The notes under the pieces: generated by a model
Database searches by the model: none
The model's input: only the letters and a program-made list of their open reading frames with translations
Told to the model about the DNA's origin: nothing
Assembly: GCA_029747015.1 (NCBI GenBank)
Contig: JAKOGI010000107.1
Span: forward strand, 574,606-638,605
Origin: Carnegiea gigantea
Taxonomy: Eukaryota; Streptophyta; Magnoliopsida; Caryophyllales; Cactaceae
DNA: 64,000 nucleotides
Direction of reading: 5' to 3'
Translations under genes and position numbers: made by a program
Shown: in pieces, positions 10,954 through 22,460 of the stretch
How positions within the stretch are numbered: the stretch's first letter is position 1
How the letters are laid out: each line of letters opens with the position of its first letter

Positions 10954-12330
10954 TGATAAACCTCAATTTTTGACTGATTTTCGATGCTAATTTGCCCCTT
11001 TTTCTGCACAATCTCTTGACTAATCTTAGTAAGAGGAGGGCGAATATGCTTTCATTAGCTCATTTTGTGCTTAAAGTGGTATTTCTCAATTTTCAGGTAT
11101 CTTGCCTAAAAATGAGAGACTTTTACCAATTTTGCCGAAAAGGGGAGCTTTAAGATTGGAATTCCAACAAGAATAAAGCTTTAATGAAGCCCCGAGGACC
11201 AAAGGAATCAGAACTAGTAGTTGTTGTAGGCGCACGGTTGGTTGCAGGGTACGCACGACCGCGCCTTGAAGCCAGAAGCTGCACACAGTCGGGCGCACAA
11301 TCGTGCACTTCAGCCGTGCACAATCTCTGGGATGCACGGGTGCTCGTGCGTGTAGGCATGACCATGCATCCCCAATATTTCTCGCGACTTAACCAGTTTT
11401 GCGAGCGGCAGTTAGGGGGCTCAGTTTTTGTTTTGAGAAAGCAAGGGTTAGGCGATTTTTTTGAGGGATTATTTCTTCATATTTTAGCATCAATCTAGAT
11501 TGAATAGAAGGTTAGGAATTTTGTTTTTGGATTGATCGATAGACGTTTGCAATTAATCAAAGTACGTTTCCCTCTCTCTCTCTCTCTCTCTTTGTGATTT
11601 TGATCCAAGTTTGCTTCGTTGGTCATGTTTTTGAGTTGCTTGTTTGTGATTGAGACTATTGAAATGATTAGTGGCTAAATCTCCTATCTTGGGTTGGGAT
11701 TAGCCCCTATTATGTAATTTGGATCTATGTCCTAGGTTTTTGTGAATGAATATCTGTGCTTATGGTTGAATTCTCACTTAGCACGCCATGTGTTCGATGA
11801 ATTGCCTGAAAGGGTTGTATTCATGCTCTTAATTAAGTTTAGGAGAATGAAAGTTGAATCCTTAATTTAGGGCCACTTTGTGAGTGATTGAATTACTTAC
11901 CATGAAAATAGTTAGGATTTCAATTGGGAATTACAAGTTACCCGATTCTGTGGTTCTATTGATTCTAGTTTTATGAAAATAGATAACTAGGATTGCTCAA
12001 CCAGTCTAATAACCTTTGAGAGAAGGCATAGACATGCTTTAACTTGTAACCATTCCACTTCAGCTATCTGTGCAGGGTGACTTCACATGACTTAGTGTTT
12101 GATCCAAAGACTATAATAGTGTGGTGAATCCCAACCTGAGATTTTTGCTACCATTGAGTTAGATAATTTCCATAGTATTCATTTGTATCGACTCGAATCA
12201 GTTTCTGCCTGAATTGAGTGTTGCAGTCAACCTGGTGACTAAAACCAAGTTCCTTGTAGATTTGACCCATACTTGCCGTTGCTAGATACAACTGGCACCG
12301 TGCACTTGCGGTAATAATTTTAACTTAACA
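10954..12330 (+). mobile_element. Athila-like gypsy 5' LTR
   Basis: 1377 bp, beginning TGATAAACCTC and ending TTAACTTAACA just before the primer-binding site. It includes a GC-rich palindrome cluster at 11228-11360 and a CT-repeat at 11572-11592. Near the end it has the Athila/Tat hallmark GACCCATACTTGCCG followed by a TGCACTTGCGG motif. It is inserted in a minus-strand gypsy tail, because the flank at 10931-10950 matches 23081-23099. Confidence 0.85.
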
Positions 12331-12336
12331 AGTTTT

Positions 12337-12354
12337 TGGCGTCGTTGCCAGGGA
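12337..12354 (+). other. Athila-type primer-binding site (Asp tRNA type)
   Basis: TGGCGTCGTTGCCAGGGA, 6 bp after the LTR end. It differs by two bases from the standard Athila/Tat site seen on the minus strand at 25554-25571. Confidence 0.88.
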
Positions 12355-14335
12355 ACTTGTTCGTTTTAGAATCAGAGGCGACCAACACACTGTAGATTAG
12401 GCATTCCTTATTTTTCTTTCCTTTCTCATCCTTTTCTTCTTTAGGCTTTACTTGGGCTTGCTTACGCTTGGTATAGTTATTGGCTTTGTATGCGCAGGCG
12501 AAGTCAGAAGGATCAACCACTTGTTCCTTTTGACCCAGAGATCGAAGCCACTACTCGAAGGCAAAGCGGTGCAAGGAAAAGGCAACAAGCACAAATTGAG
12601 ATAGCCGAGGGAAATCTTAGGGTCCTGCGGGGCTATGTGCTACCGCAGGCCACTAGCCTCACCTCGTCCATTGTCAATCTGGCCGTCGAAGCAAACAACT
12701 TCGAGCTGCGACCTGCTCTAGTATCCTTCGTAGAGAAGGATCAGTTTAGTGGGTGACCCACGGAGAACCCCCACCTTCACCTTCGCAACTTTCTAGCGAA
12801 GTGTGACATAATTAAGCTCAACGAGATCTCCGCCGACGCCATCAAACTTTGGCTCTTTCCTTTCTCGCTGATAGACAGAGCCAGTGATTGGCTCCTCAAT
12901 GAAGAGCCCAACTCTTTCACACCCTGGGAAGCCTTATCGACTGCATTCCTGAGCAAGTATTTTCCCCTAGGCAAGACTGCTAAATTAAGAGCGGACATCA
13001 CCTCCTTCTCTCAACGAGGCGATGAGTCACTTTATGAGGCGTGGGAAAGATTTAAAGATCTTCAACGCCAATGCCCCCGCCACGGAGTACCCGACTGGCT
13101 TCTAATCCAAACCTTTTATAATGGATTAGACTAGTCCCTGAAGATGTTCGTCGACGCCGCAGCTGCCGGGGCACTTATGGGGAGGTCGATAGAGGCCGCG
13201 AAGGCCTTGTTGGAGGAGATGGCCTCCAACAATTACCATTGGTCCAGCGAGAGGGCAACCCCGAAGAGGGCCAGTGGGATCTATGGAATCGACGCTGTGG
13301 ACCTGCTAGCCAGCAAGGTTGATGCCTTGGTACAGCGCTTTGATAGGCTTGGAACTCCACCTCCAGGGAGTCTAGTGGGAGGTCCATCTGGTGCGATGTT
13401 TGAGGTTGGGGCCCTTGTGAGATTTGTGGCATTCAAGGCCATGTTGCTGCTGAGTGTCAGTGCACTTTCCCAGGTGTTGAGCATGCCAATGCAATGCAAA
13501 ATTATGGCCAACGCCCACAAAATAACCTCTTTTCAAACACATATAACCCCGGTTGGAGAAATCATCCAAATTTCTCCTACCGCAACAACAATCCCATGCC
13601 ACCCAATACTTCCCAACTACAACCCCCCGGTTTCCAATACAAGGCACCTTACGCCCCACCTCCACAACAACAACCTCCCCAACAACCCAAGTCTAATCTA
13701 GAGAGTCTTATGGAGCGCTTCACAACGATCCAGTCAAAGACCAATGAAGCCCTTGGTGAGTCGGTTAGCCAATTGAATTCCAAATTTGAGGCCATGACCA
13801 CTCACTAGAAGATGATGGAGAATCAGATAGCCCAAATTGCGCAGCAGGTGAGCCATTTGTCTAGACCTCAGGGACATCTACTAGGTCAACCCGAGACCAA
13901 TCCCAAAGGTCAGATGAATGCCATCACACTGCGAAGTGGCAGGGAGTTAGAGAGCCCTCCAGCACCCATGAGGGAAGACAAGGAAGAGATTGAGGATGAG
14001 GCTAGTGCTAAGAAGCAGGTTCCCATTGAGGCCCCCAGTGAGAGGGCTCAAATTGAAAAGCCCAAGGAGGTTAAAGCAGAGAACACCTCCTCTCCCGCGA
14101 AGCCTTACAAGCCTCCTGTTCCCTACCCTCAAAGGCTAATAAAAGCTAGGGAGGAGCACAAATATGGCAAGTTTCTCAAGATGCTAAAAATATTTCACAT
14201 CAATATTCCCTTCTTGGAGGTCATTACAGACATGCCCTCTTATGTCAAATTCTTGAAGGATTTGCTCTCCAACAAAGGGAAGCTACTTGAAAATGCCACG
14301 GTGTCCCTCACTGAGGAGTGCAGTGCTATCATTTA
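12355..14335 (+). pseudogene. Athila-like gypsy Gag, degraded
   Basis: The leader reaches about 12490. Gag then reads MRRRSQKDQPLVPFDPEIEA and continues into the Retrotrans_gag region at about 12760-13140 (LFPFSLIDRASDWL, LSKYFPLGKTAKLRADITSF, TFYNGLD). A CX2CX4H-type zinc knuckle region follows near 13395-13460, then a Pro/Gln-rich stretch and a coiled-coil-like segment (LESLMERFTTIQSKTNEALGE). The C-terminal part keeps the NAITLRSGREL motif typical of Athila/Tat Gag. Breaks: stops at about 12755 and 13132, a frameshift in the zinc knuckle near 13410, and stops at 13807 and 14334. It once packaged element RNA and is now inactive. Confidence 0.88.
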
Positions 14336-15269
14336 GAATAAACTTTCTCCTAAACTTTCAGATCCAGGAAGTTTTTCCATTCCCTGCTCTGTCGGGGGTC
14401 TAACTATCAGTAGAGCGCTATGTGACCTTGGAGCCAGTGTGAGCCTTATGCCATACTCTATTTGTAAGAAGTTGCAAGTGGGGGATTTAAAACCCACTAC
14501 CATCTCCTTGCAGCTCGCTGATCGATCCGTCAAGTACCCCCTTGGTGTTCTTGAGAATGTCCCATTTCAGGTGGGAAAGTTCTTCATTCCCTGTGACTTT
14601 GTTGTCATGGAGATGGAAGAGGACTCCCGCATCCCCATTATCCTAGGGAGGCCCTTCTTGGCCACTGCAGGGGCCATGATTGATGTGAAGAATAGCAAGC
14701 TCTCCCTCCAGCTTGGGGATGAAAAGGTAGAATTTTGCCTACCCCAATCCATGGCCTCACCTTCTCCAGACGATACATGCTGCAGAGTCGATATATTGGA
14801 GAAGACGCTCAATCACAAGGCTATGACTTACCATTTTGTGGAGGATCCACTGGAGGCCTCCCTGATCAGCTGTCATGCGACCGGTTCCCAATCAGGCGAA
14901 ATGGAGGCGTATACCAGACGCCTCAATGCCTCTATTGCCTACACAGGGAGACAATCCCCTATGGAGGTTCTTAGTGTGGAGCAGCGTAACTCCAAGGAGG
15001 AAGAGAAGAGCTCATCGAAGGTAGAGTTGAAGCCTCTACCTCCTCACCTTAGGTATGAGTTCCTTAACCCTGATCATCAGTTCCCTGTCATTGTGAGTGC
15101 TAAACTTGACAGCCCCCAACTTGAAAAACTGTGGGCGTGCTCAGAAAGCATAGGGGTGCCATCGGTTATAGCATCGATGACAACAAGGGACTTAGTCCTT
15201 CATTATGTATGCATCACATCTTTCTTAATGAAGGTCACTTCCCCTTCCGATAACCTCAGCGCCGTTTAA
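14336..15269 (+). pseudogene. Athila-like protease region, copy 1
   Basis: Retropepsin-type domain with the active-site motif CDLGASVSLMPYS (about 14424-14462). The flap region includes LQLADRSVKYPLGV, and the C-terminal motif is IPIILGRPFLATAGAMIDV. This is the Athila/Calypso protease signature. The frame is open from the Gag stop to 15269 and includes the linker toward RT. The segment from 14435 on is repeated nearly identically at 20667. The protease would have cut the element's own polyprotein. Confidence 0.85.
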
Positions 15270-16220
15270 ATCCTAATATGCAAGAGGTTGTTAAGAAGGA
15301 GGTTGTCAAACTCCTTGACGCTGGGGTCATCTATCCTATCTCTGATAGTGAATGGGTGAGCCAAGTTCAAGTAGTTCCAAAAAAGGATAGTGTGACTGTC
15401 ATTAAGAATGACCATGATGAGTGCATTTTCACTAAGAGTGTTACCGGGTGGCGCATGTGCATTGATTATCGCAAACTAAACCAAGCCACCCGGAAAGATC
15501 AATTTTCCCCTTCCCTTTATTGATCAGATGCTGGGAAGATTGGCCAGACACTCTTTCTTCTGTTACTTAGATGGGTACTCCGGTTTCTTCCAGATTCCTA
15601 TCCATCCAAGTGATCACAAGAAAACTACGTTCACATGCCCTTATGGCACCTTCGCTTATCATAGGATGCCTTCTGGGTTATGTAATGCCCCTGCCACTTT
15701 CCAGCGATGCATGACCGCCATATTTTCTAATTTTATTGAGAACATCATGGAGGTATTCATGGATGATTTCTCCGTTTATGGAGGTACCTTTGACCTGTGT
15801 TTAGAAAATTTAACCAAGGTACTCCATAGATGTGAGGAAGTCAATCTTGTGTTAAACTGGGAAAAATGTCATTTCATGGTGCAGGAAGGGGTGGTATTAG
15901 GTCATGTTATTTCTGCTAGGGGTATCGAGGTTGATAAGGCTAAGATTGAGGTCATAGAGCGATTGCCCCCTTCGACTTCAGTCAAAGGGAAGCAGAGTTT
16001 CCTTGGTCACGCAGGGTTTTACTGCCACTTCATCAAGGATTTCTCCAAGATCGCCAAACCTCTCACTCAGCTTTAGGCCAAAGATGTCCCATTTGTGTTT
16101 ACTGATGAGTACCATAAAGCTTTTTGCAGGATCAAACAGGCACTGATTTCTGCCCCCATCATTTAACCACTGGACTGGGATCTCCCATTCGAGATCATGT
16201 GCGATGCTAGCGACCAAGCG
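15270..16220 (+). pseudogene. Athila-like reverse transcriptase, copy 1
   Basis: The N-terminal half at 15278-15523 contains EVVKLLDAGVIYPISDSEWVS and WRMCIDYRKLNQATRKDQF. The C-terminal half at 15528-16076 contains FCYLDGYSGFFQIPIHP and the catalytic FMDDFSVYG. The two halves are in different frames because of an extra T in a short T run near 15503. A stop follows at 16074, then the start of RNase H ([23 protein letters not shown]) with a stop near 16163. The sequence is cut at about 16221-16228 by the next element. RNase H and integrase are absent from this copy. Confidence 0.92.
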
Positions 16221-17366
16221 GTGGGGGTGGTAAGTGAACCAAATCAAACTCCAACTCAAATAAGCCAAATTGGAAAGAGAAATGAAAGATGGATGAGATG
16301 GATGAAGAACTTCACTACACAAGAAAAAGGGATAGAACAAGATCTTGTAATTGAGATAATCCTTCACGGAGCCACTCAATGACTTGACCTTGGGCTAATT
16401 CTCTTGTCTTAACCAAGGAATCACTCCAATTGGAAAAGATAGAGAACCTAGAACACCACTTGAATTAGCCAAATTCAAGATATAGAACTAGGAATTTTTG
16501 AGACACAAATGAGAATCACTCTCAAAGGTGCTTGTATTACTTTGGAAATCTCTTACAATGCTGAATGATTAGCTTCACATGCCCCTCCCCTTTTATAGAC
16601 TCAGCAAAAGACAATCAAAAGACTCAAATAACTCCTAACAATTAAAACTAGCTAATGAAAAGTCTAAGAAAAATGAAAAGACACATCATAAAAGGGGGTG
16701 GGGGAGGTTACAAGGAATATTCTAGGATTTTTGCAGCTGATTACATCAATCTAGAAGCATCTAAAATGTGCACAATATCAGCCACACAAGTATATGTAAC
16801 CGAAGACTCTTCATATTCCCAGCATTAATCCTTGCAACTGCCTCAACTTCAACAGAGCATAACTTCCAGAATACTCGGCCAAATCACGCGTTCTTGGGCT
16901 TGTTAGAAAGCCCTGGAAGTCTATTTTCCAGAATGGGCTCATTTGCTCAATTTGGATAAGCGGTTTGAAAGTTATGGCCCAAACAATGCACCTATCTCAG
17001 ACTGGACTGGATCAGCATAACGTATCTTTGAGTGATATTTTGCCCAATCAAATGATGTCCAAATTAAACAAACTTGGGCTTATTTGAAAGATGAAATCTT
17101 AAGCTTCAAAAGCACATGGGCCCTCAAGTTGTGGGTCCACTTGAGCTTGTCCAAAAGTGGTCACAAAAATCGGGTTCCGCAGGGATGAATTCGGCACCAA
17201 ATTTCTAGCAAAGCTTAACCTCTTTTTGACCTCTCCATAGTGTCGCGAGTCTTTGAACTCACTTAAGAAGACCAAATAGGCACATTTCCATGCATGATCT
17301 TCTTTGACCCTTTTCTTCTTTGAAATTGGACTTGAATAAAAATGATGCATATGGAAATATGCATCA
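16221..17366 (-). mobile_element. Non-autonomous gypsy 3' LTR, missing its last about 20 bp
   Basis: Read on the minus strand, it starts TGATGCATATTTCC at 17366 and should end ACATCTACATCA. Instead it merges into Athila RT sequence at GTGGGGGT (16221-16228), which resembles GTGGGTGG inside the LTR. It differs from the 5' LTR (19512-20666) at about 10 positions over 1.13 kb by eye, plus one single-base gap. Confidence 0.88.
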
Positions 17367-19162
17367 TACTCCCCGGGTTGTTTTGAGTTTGTCCTCAAAC
17401 TCAAAGGGTTGGCAAGCCTCTCAAGAAAGGGGTCGCGCTTACAATATGGGAGCTTTTGGGGAAGGAGGTCACAGGGCATCACCTCTAGAGAGATATAGAA
17501 GAGGGTGAGGGGAGGATGATAAAACGGGTCATACCTGGTGAGGAGAAGAGGCGGAAGTGGGAAATCTTCTTTGGGGGCAAGGGTTTGGGAAGGATGAATG
17601 AGGGTTAAGGCTTGTCGGTCCTTTTGTGGCTTGGGGCTTTGGCACGATGGAATAGGGGTCAAGGTGATTTTCTTCTCATCCTTAATAAAGGAGTAGGTGT
17701 TGAGGCGCCCATGATGAATTACATGGCGATCAAACATCCATGGTCTACCCAACAATATATGGCTTGCATCCATAGGAAGAATGTCACACAATATCTCATC
17801 CTTATAGTGGTCTCCAATAGAAAGAGAAATGAGGCACTGATGAGAAATGTATATACCTTTGCCTTGATTTAGCCATTGGATGCTATAAGGCTTAGGATGG
17901 GGTGTAGTCTCAAGTTTGAGCTTGTCCACCATGGTTTTGGATGCAACATTTGTACAACTACCTCCATCGATGATGAGGGTACAAACTTTCCCTTGAATAG
18001 TGCACCTTGTGTGGAAAATCGCCTCTCTTTGCTCCAAGCCTTCTTGAGTAGCAAATCCGCTCAATGCTCGCCTAATGACAAGCAACTCACCTTCATCGGG
18101 GCCTATGATAACCTCTTCTTCTTTTTCCTCCAAACTTTCCTCTTCTTCATGGTCATGCTCCTCAAAAGAAGCTTGGTACTCAGCCAGGGAAACAATCTTC
18201 TTGTTAGGACACTCAGATGCAAAATGTCCCATACCTTGACAACGGAAACAACGAACCTGGTCTTTTGGCCGTGAGGGCACTTTTGTGGGAGGTGGAGGGG
18301 TGATGGGAGGGACACTTTTGGCGGGTGAGGGGGTTTGAATTTGTGGGGGAAAGTAAGGTGATTCTTGAGAAAAAGGACGGGAAGGAGTCTTGGAAAAGAT
18401 GCTCTTTTCCTTAGATTTCTTTTGTTGCTCTACCTTATAGGCTAGAGAACTCAAGTCATCTAGGGATGAATAGGGTTGCAACTCAATTACATGAGCAATG
18501 GACTCATCAAGACCGGTCAAGTATCTTACCAAGGTTTGTGAGTCGTCTTCTCTCAAATCGCATTTGAGTAGGAGTTGTTCAAACTCCCGAGTGTATTCTT
18601 CCACACTCTTGGATCCTTGCTTGAGTCGATGGAGCTTGAGATAATTGTCTTGCACATAGTGAGAGGGAAGAAACTTGGCCTTGAGTTTTTCTTTCATTTT
18701 GGCCCAAGTTCTGATTTTCCCTTTCCCGTTTCTTGCTCTTTTCGCTCCAAGGTTAGCCCACCAGATTGAAGCATATTTTCTGAGTTTAAGGGCTACAAGC
18801 TTTACCTTCTTATCTTCCGGGATGTCCTCATATTCAAAGATCCTCTCAATGGTGTGCAACCAATCGAGAAATAAGTCCGGATCAAGTTGGCCTTCAAATT
18901 CGGGGATGTCAATTCGGACACCACCAATATTTCCTCCTTGCCTTCGTCTCCTTGGGGGTACCTCATCACTTGAATTGGCATGAGAGTGATGGACTTCCTC
19001 TTCAGATTCAACCACCGGTTCATGAGGATGAGAGGGAGTGGGGCTATGAACCCACCTTCTTTTCTCCTCCAAAAGTTGCCCAAGTTGAGTTCGAAGATAA
19101 GTGAGTTGTGCTTCTAACTCTTCCACACGTGCTTGGTCGCTTCTTGTGGACTTTGTAGACAT
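17099..19162 (-). CDS. Intact Gag-protease frame of a non-autonomous Ty3/gypsy element
   Basis: 687 codons, uninterrupted. In order: an N-terminal coiled-coil-like segment (about residues 8-35, VEELEAQLTYLRTQLGQLLEE); the Retrotrans_gag capsid region (about 85-245: VRIDIPEFEGQLDPDLFLDW, LKAKFLPSHY, VEEYTREFEQLLLKCDL); a basic/Pro linker; a CCHC zinc knuckle, CFRCQGMGHFASEC (about 305-318); an acidic stretch; and a retropepsin domain (about 375-500) with active site IIDGGSCTNVAS and ILLGRPWMFD. The family is chromovirus-like. RT, RNase H and integrase are entirely lacking, so it must borrow them to move. The last 89 codons lie inside the 3' LTR, an unusual arrangement. The start chosen is the first Met, MSTKSTRSDQ. 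Young, intact and plausibly expressible. Confidence 0.9.
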   Translation of the reverse strand: MSTKSTRSDQARVEELEAQLTYLRTQLGQLLEEKRRWVHSPTPSHPHEPVVESEEEVHHSHANSSDEVPPRRRRQGGNIGGVRIDIPEFEGQLDPDLFLDWLHTIERIFEYEDIPEDKKVKLVALKLRKYASIWWANLGAKRARNGKGKIRTWAKMKEKLKAKFLPSHYVQDNYLKLHRLKQGSKSVEEYTREFEQLLLKCDLREDDSQTLVRYLTGLDESIAHVIELQPYSSLDDLSSLAYKVEQQKKSKEKSIFSKTPSRPFSQESPYFPPQIQTPSPAKSVPPITPPPPTKVPSRPKDQVRCFRCQGMGHFASECPNKKIVSLAEYQASFEEHDHEEEESLEEKEEEVIIGPDEGELLVIRRALSGFATQEGLEQREAIFHTRCTIQGKVCTLIIDGGSCTNVASKTMVDKLKLETTPHPKPYSIQWLNQGKGIYISHQCLISLSIGDHYKDEILCDILPMDASHILLGRPWMFDRHVIHHGRLNTYSFIKDEKKITLTPIPSCQSPKPQKDRQALTLIHPSQTLAPKEDFPLPPLLLTRYDPFYHPPLTLFYISLEVMPCDLLPQKLPYCKRDPFLERLANPLSLRTNSKQPGEYDAYFHMHHFYSSPISKKKRVKEDHAWKCAYLVFLSEFKDSRHYGEVKKRLSFARNLVPNSSLRNPIFVTTFGQAQVDPQLEGPCAFEA

Positions 19163-19511
19163 GTTGGAGATGCGTTGAAGGAAGAATATGCAGCAGGGAA
19201 AGTGGCACGGTCGTGCAAGGGGGCACGGTCAGGCCGTGCTATGCTTCGGCTGAAGAAAATGCAGAAAAGTAGAGTGGCACGGTCGTGCTTGGCGGCACGG
19301 GGGCACCGTGCTCCGTCTCGACTTGAAGATTCCTGGAAAAAGAATATGGCACGGTCGTGTGTTGTGGCACGGGGGCACCGTGCTGCTTCTCTGGTCTTCA
19401 AGACTTCGGATTGCCGGTTTGTGCCTCTTTTTTTTTTTTTTGTATTTTGGCTTTTTGGGATGTGTTTGGGTATGATGTGGGTCACTTAAAAGCCTTGGCT
19501 CTGATACCAAT
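19163..19511 (-). other. 5' leader of the non-autonomous gypsy, with PBS and GC palindromes
   Basis: Between the 5' LTR and the Gag start. The primer-binding site TGGTATCAGAGCC (Met tRNA type) is at 19497-19509, two bases from the LTR end. At about 19198-19382 it holds three clusters of GGCACGGTCGTGC-type inverted motifs. A short T run lies at about 19429-19441. Confidence 0.88.
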
Positions 19512-20666
19512 TGATGTAGATGTGGGTGGGGCAAGTGAACCAAATCAAACTCCAACTCAAATAAGCCAAATTGGAAAGAGAAATGAAAGATGGATGAGAT
19601 GGATGAAGAACTTCACTACACAAGAAAAAGGGATAGAACAAGATCTTGTAATTGAGATAATCCTTCACGGAGCCACTCAATGACTTGACCTTGGGCTAAT
19701 TCTCTTGTCTTAACCAAGGAATCACTCCAATTGGAAAAGATAGAGAACCTAGAACACCACTTGAATTAGCCAAATTCAAGATATAGAACTAGGAATTTTG
19801 AGACACAAATGAGAATCACTCTCAAAGGTGCTTGTATTACTTTGGAAATCTCTTACAATGCTGAATGATTAGCTTCACATGCCCCTCCCCTTTTATAGAC
19901 TCAGCAAAAGACAATCAAAAGACTCAAATAACTCCTAACAATTAAAACTAGCTAATGAAAAGTCTAAGAAAAATGAAAAGACACATCATAAAAGGGGGTG
20001 GGGGAGGTTACAAGGAATATTCTAGGATTTTTGCAGCTGATTACATCAATCTAGAAGCATCTAAAACGTGCACAATATCAGCCACACAAGTATATGTAAC
20101 CTAAGACTCTTCATATTCCCAGCATTAATTCTTGCAACTGCCTCAACTTCAACAGAGCATAACTTCCAGAATACTCGGCCAAATCACGCGTTCTTGGGCT
20201 TGTTAGAAAGCCCTGGAAGTCTATTTTCCAGAATGGGCTCATTTGCTCAATTTGGATAAGCGGTTTGAAAGTTATGGCCCAAACAATGCACCTATCTCAG
20301 ACTGGACTGGATCAGCACAACGTATCTTTGAGTGATATTTTGCCCAATCAAATGATGTCCAAATTAAATAAAATTGGGCTTGTTTGAAAGATGAAATCTT
20401 AAGCTTCAAAAGCACATGGGCCCTCAAGTTGTGGGTCCACTTGAGCTTGTCCAAAAGTGGTCACAAAAATCGGGTTCCGCAGGGATGAATTCGGCACCAA
20501 ATTTCTAGCAAAGCTTAACCTCTTTTTGACCTCTCCATAGTGTCGCAAGTCTTTGAACTCACTTAAGAAGACCAAATAGGCACATTTCCATGCATGATCT
20601 TCTTTGACCCTTTTCTTCTTTGAAATTGGAGTTGAATAAAAATGATGCATATGGAAATATGCATCA
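19512..20666 (-). mobile_element. Non-autonomous gypsy 5' LTR, complete
   Basis: 1155 bp with TGATG...CATCA ends. It abuts the Athila protease sequence CAGTGTGAGCC at 20667. It still contains the open frame (20399-20650) that forms the Gag-protease C-terminus in the 3' LTR copy. Confidence 0.9.
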
Positions 20667-21501
20667 CAGTGTGAGCCTTATGCCATACTCTATTTGTAAG
20701 AAGTTGCAAGTGGGGGATTTAAAACCCACTACCATCTCCTTGCAGCTCGCTGATCGATCCGTCAAGTACCCCCTTGGTGTTCTTGAGAATGTCCCATTTC
20801 AGGTGGGAAAGTTCTTCATTCCCTGTGACTTTGTTGTCATGGAGATGGAAGAGGACTCCCGCATCCCCATTATCCTAGGGAGGCCCTTCTTGGCCACTGC
20901 AGGGGCCATGATTGATGTGAAGAATAGCAAGCTCTCCCTCCAGCTTGGGGATGAAAAGGTAGAATTTTGCCTACCCTAATCCATGGCCTCACCTTCTCCA
21001 GACGATACATGCTGCAGAGTCGATATATTGGAGAAGACGCTCAATCACAAGGCTATGACTTACCATTTTGTGGAGGATCCACTGGAGGCCTCCCTGATCA
21101 GCTGTCATGCGACCGGTTCCCAATCAGGCGAAATGGAGGCGTATACCAGATGCCTCAATGCCTCTATTGCCTACACAGGGAGACAATCCCCTATGGAGGT
21201 TCTTAGTGTGGAGCAGCGTAACTCCAAGGAGGAAGAGAAGAGCTCATCGAAGGTAGAGTTGAAGCCTCTACCTCCTCACCTTAGGTATGAGTTCCTTAAC
21301 CCTGATCATCAGTTCCCTGTCATTGTGAGTGCTAAACTTGACAGCCCCCAACTTGAAAAACTGTGGGCGTGCTCAGAAAGCATAGGGGTGCCATCGGTTA
21401 TAGCATCGATGACAACAAGGGACTTAGTCCTTCATTATGTATGCATCACATCTTTCTTAATGAAGGTCACTTCCCCTTCCGACAACCTCAGCGCCGTTTA
21501 A
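20667..21501 (+). pseudogene. Athila-like protease region, copy 2 (partial)
   Basis: Near-identical duplicate of 14435-15269. It starts mid-domain just after the active-site aspartate motif, at SVSLMPYSICKK. One C-to-T change creates a TAA at 20977-20979 (CAA in copy 1), splitting the frame. Other differences by eye are near 21150 and 21482. Confidence 0.92.
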
Positions 21502-22460
21502 ATCCTAATATGCAAGAGGTTGTTAAGAAGGAGGTTGTCAAACTCCTTGACGCTGGGGTCATCTATCCTATCTCTGATAGTGAATGGGTGAGCCAAGTTC
21601 AAGTAGTTCCAAAAAAGGATAGTGTGACTGTCATTAAGAATGAGCATGATGAGTGCATTTTCACTAAGAGTGTTACCGGGTGGCGCATGTGCATTGATTA
21701 TCGCAAACTAAACCAAGCCACCCGGAAAGATCAATTTTCCCCTTCCCTTTATTGATCAGATGCTGGGAAGATTGGCCAGACACTCTTTCTTCTGTTACTT
21801 AGATGGGTACTCCGGTTTCTTCCAGATTCCTATCCATCCAAGTGATCACAAGAAAACTACGTTCACATGCCCTTATGGCACCTTCGCTTATCATAGGATG
21901 CCTTCTGGGTTATGTAATGCCCCTGCCACTTTCCAGCGATGCATGACCGCCATATTTTCTAATTTTATTGAGAACATCATGGAGGTATTCATGGATGATT
22001 TCTCCGTTTATGGAGGTACCTTTGACCTGTGTTTAGAAAATTTGACCAAGGTACTCCATAGATGTGAGGAAGTCAATCTTGTGTTAAACTGGGAAAAATG
22101 TCATTTCATGGTGCAGGAAGGGGTGGTATTAGGTCATGTTATTTCTGCTAGGGGTATCGAGGTTGATAAGGCTAAGATTGAGGTCATAGAGCGATTGCCC
22201 CCTTCGACTTCAGTCAAAGGGAAGCAGAGTTTCCTTGGTCACGCAGGGTTTTACTGCCACTTCATCAAGGATTTCTCCAAGATCGCCAAACCTCTCACTC
22301 AGCTTTAGGCCAAAGATGTTCCATTTGTGTTTACTGATGAGTACCATAAAGCTTTTTGCAGGATCAAACAGGCACTGATTTCTGCCCCCATCATTTAACC
22401 ACTGGACTGGGATCTCCCATTCGAGATCATGTGCGATGCTAGCGACCAAGCGGTGGGGGT
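21502..22460 (+). pseudogene. Athila-like reverse transcriptase, copy 2
   Basis: Duplicate of 15270-16228, with the same FMDDFSVYG catalytic motif, the same extra-T frameshift near 21735 and the same stops near 22306 and 22395. By eye the whole 1794-bp duplicate differs from copy 1 at about six bases. The last shared base is 22460, in GTGGGGGT. Confidence 0.93.

Noticed and set aside
13144..13701. 185-codon plus-strand open frame as a separate gene
   Set aside because: Its first two thirds are Athila Gag in frame. The rest is read out of frame after a frameshift in the zinc knuckle.
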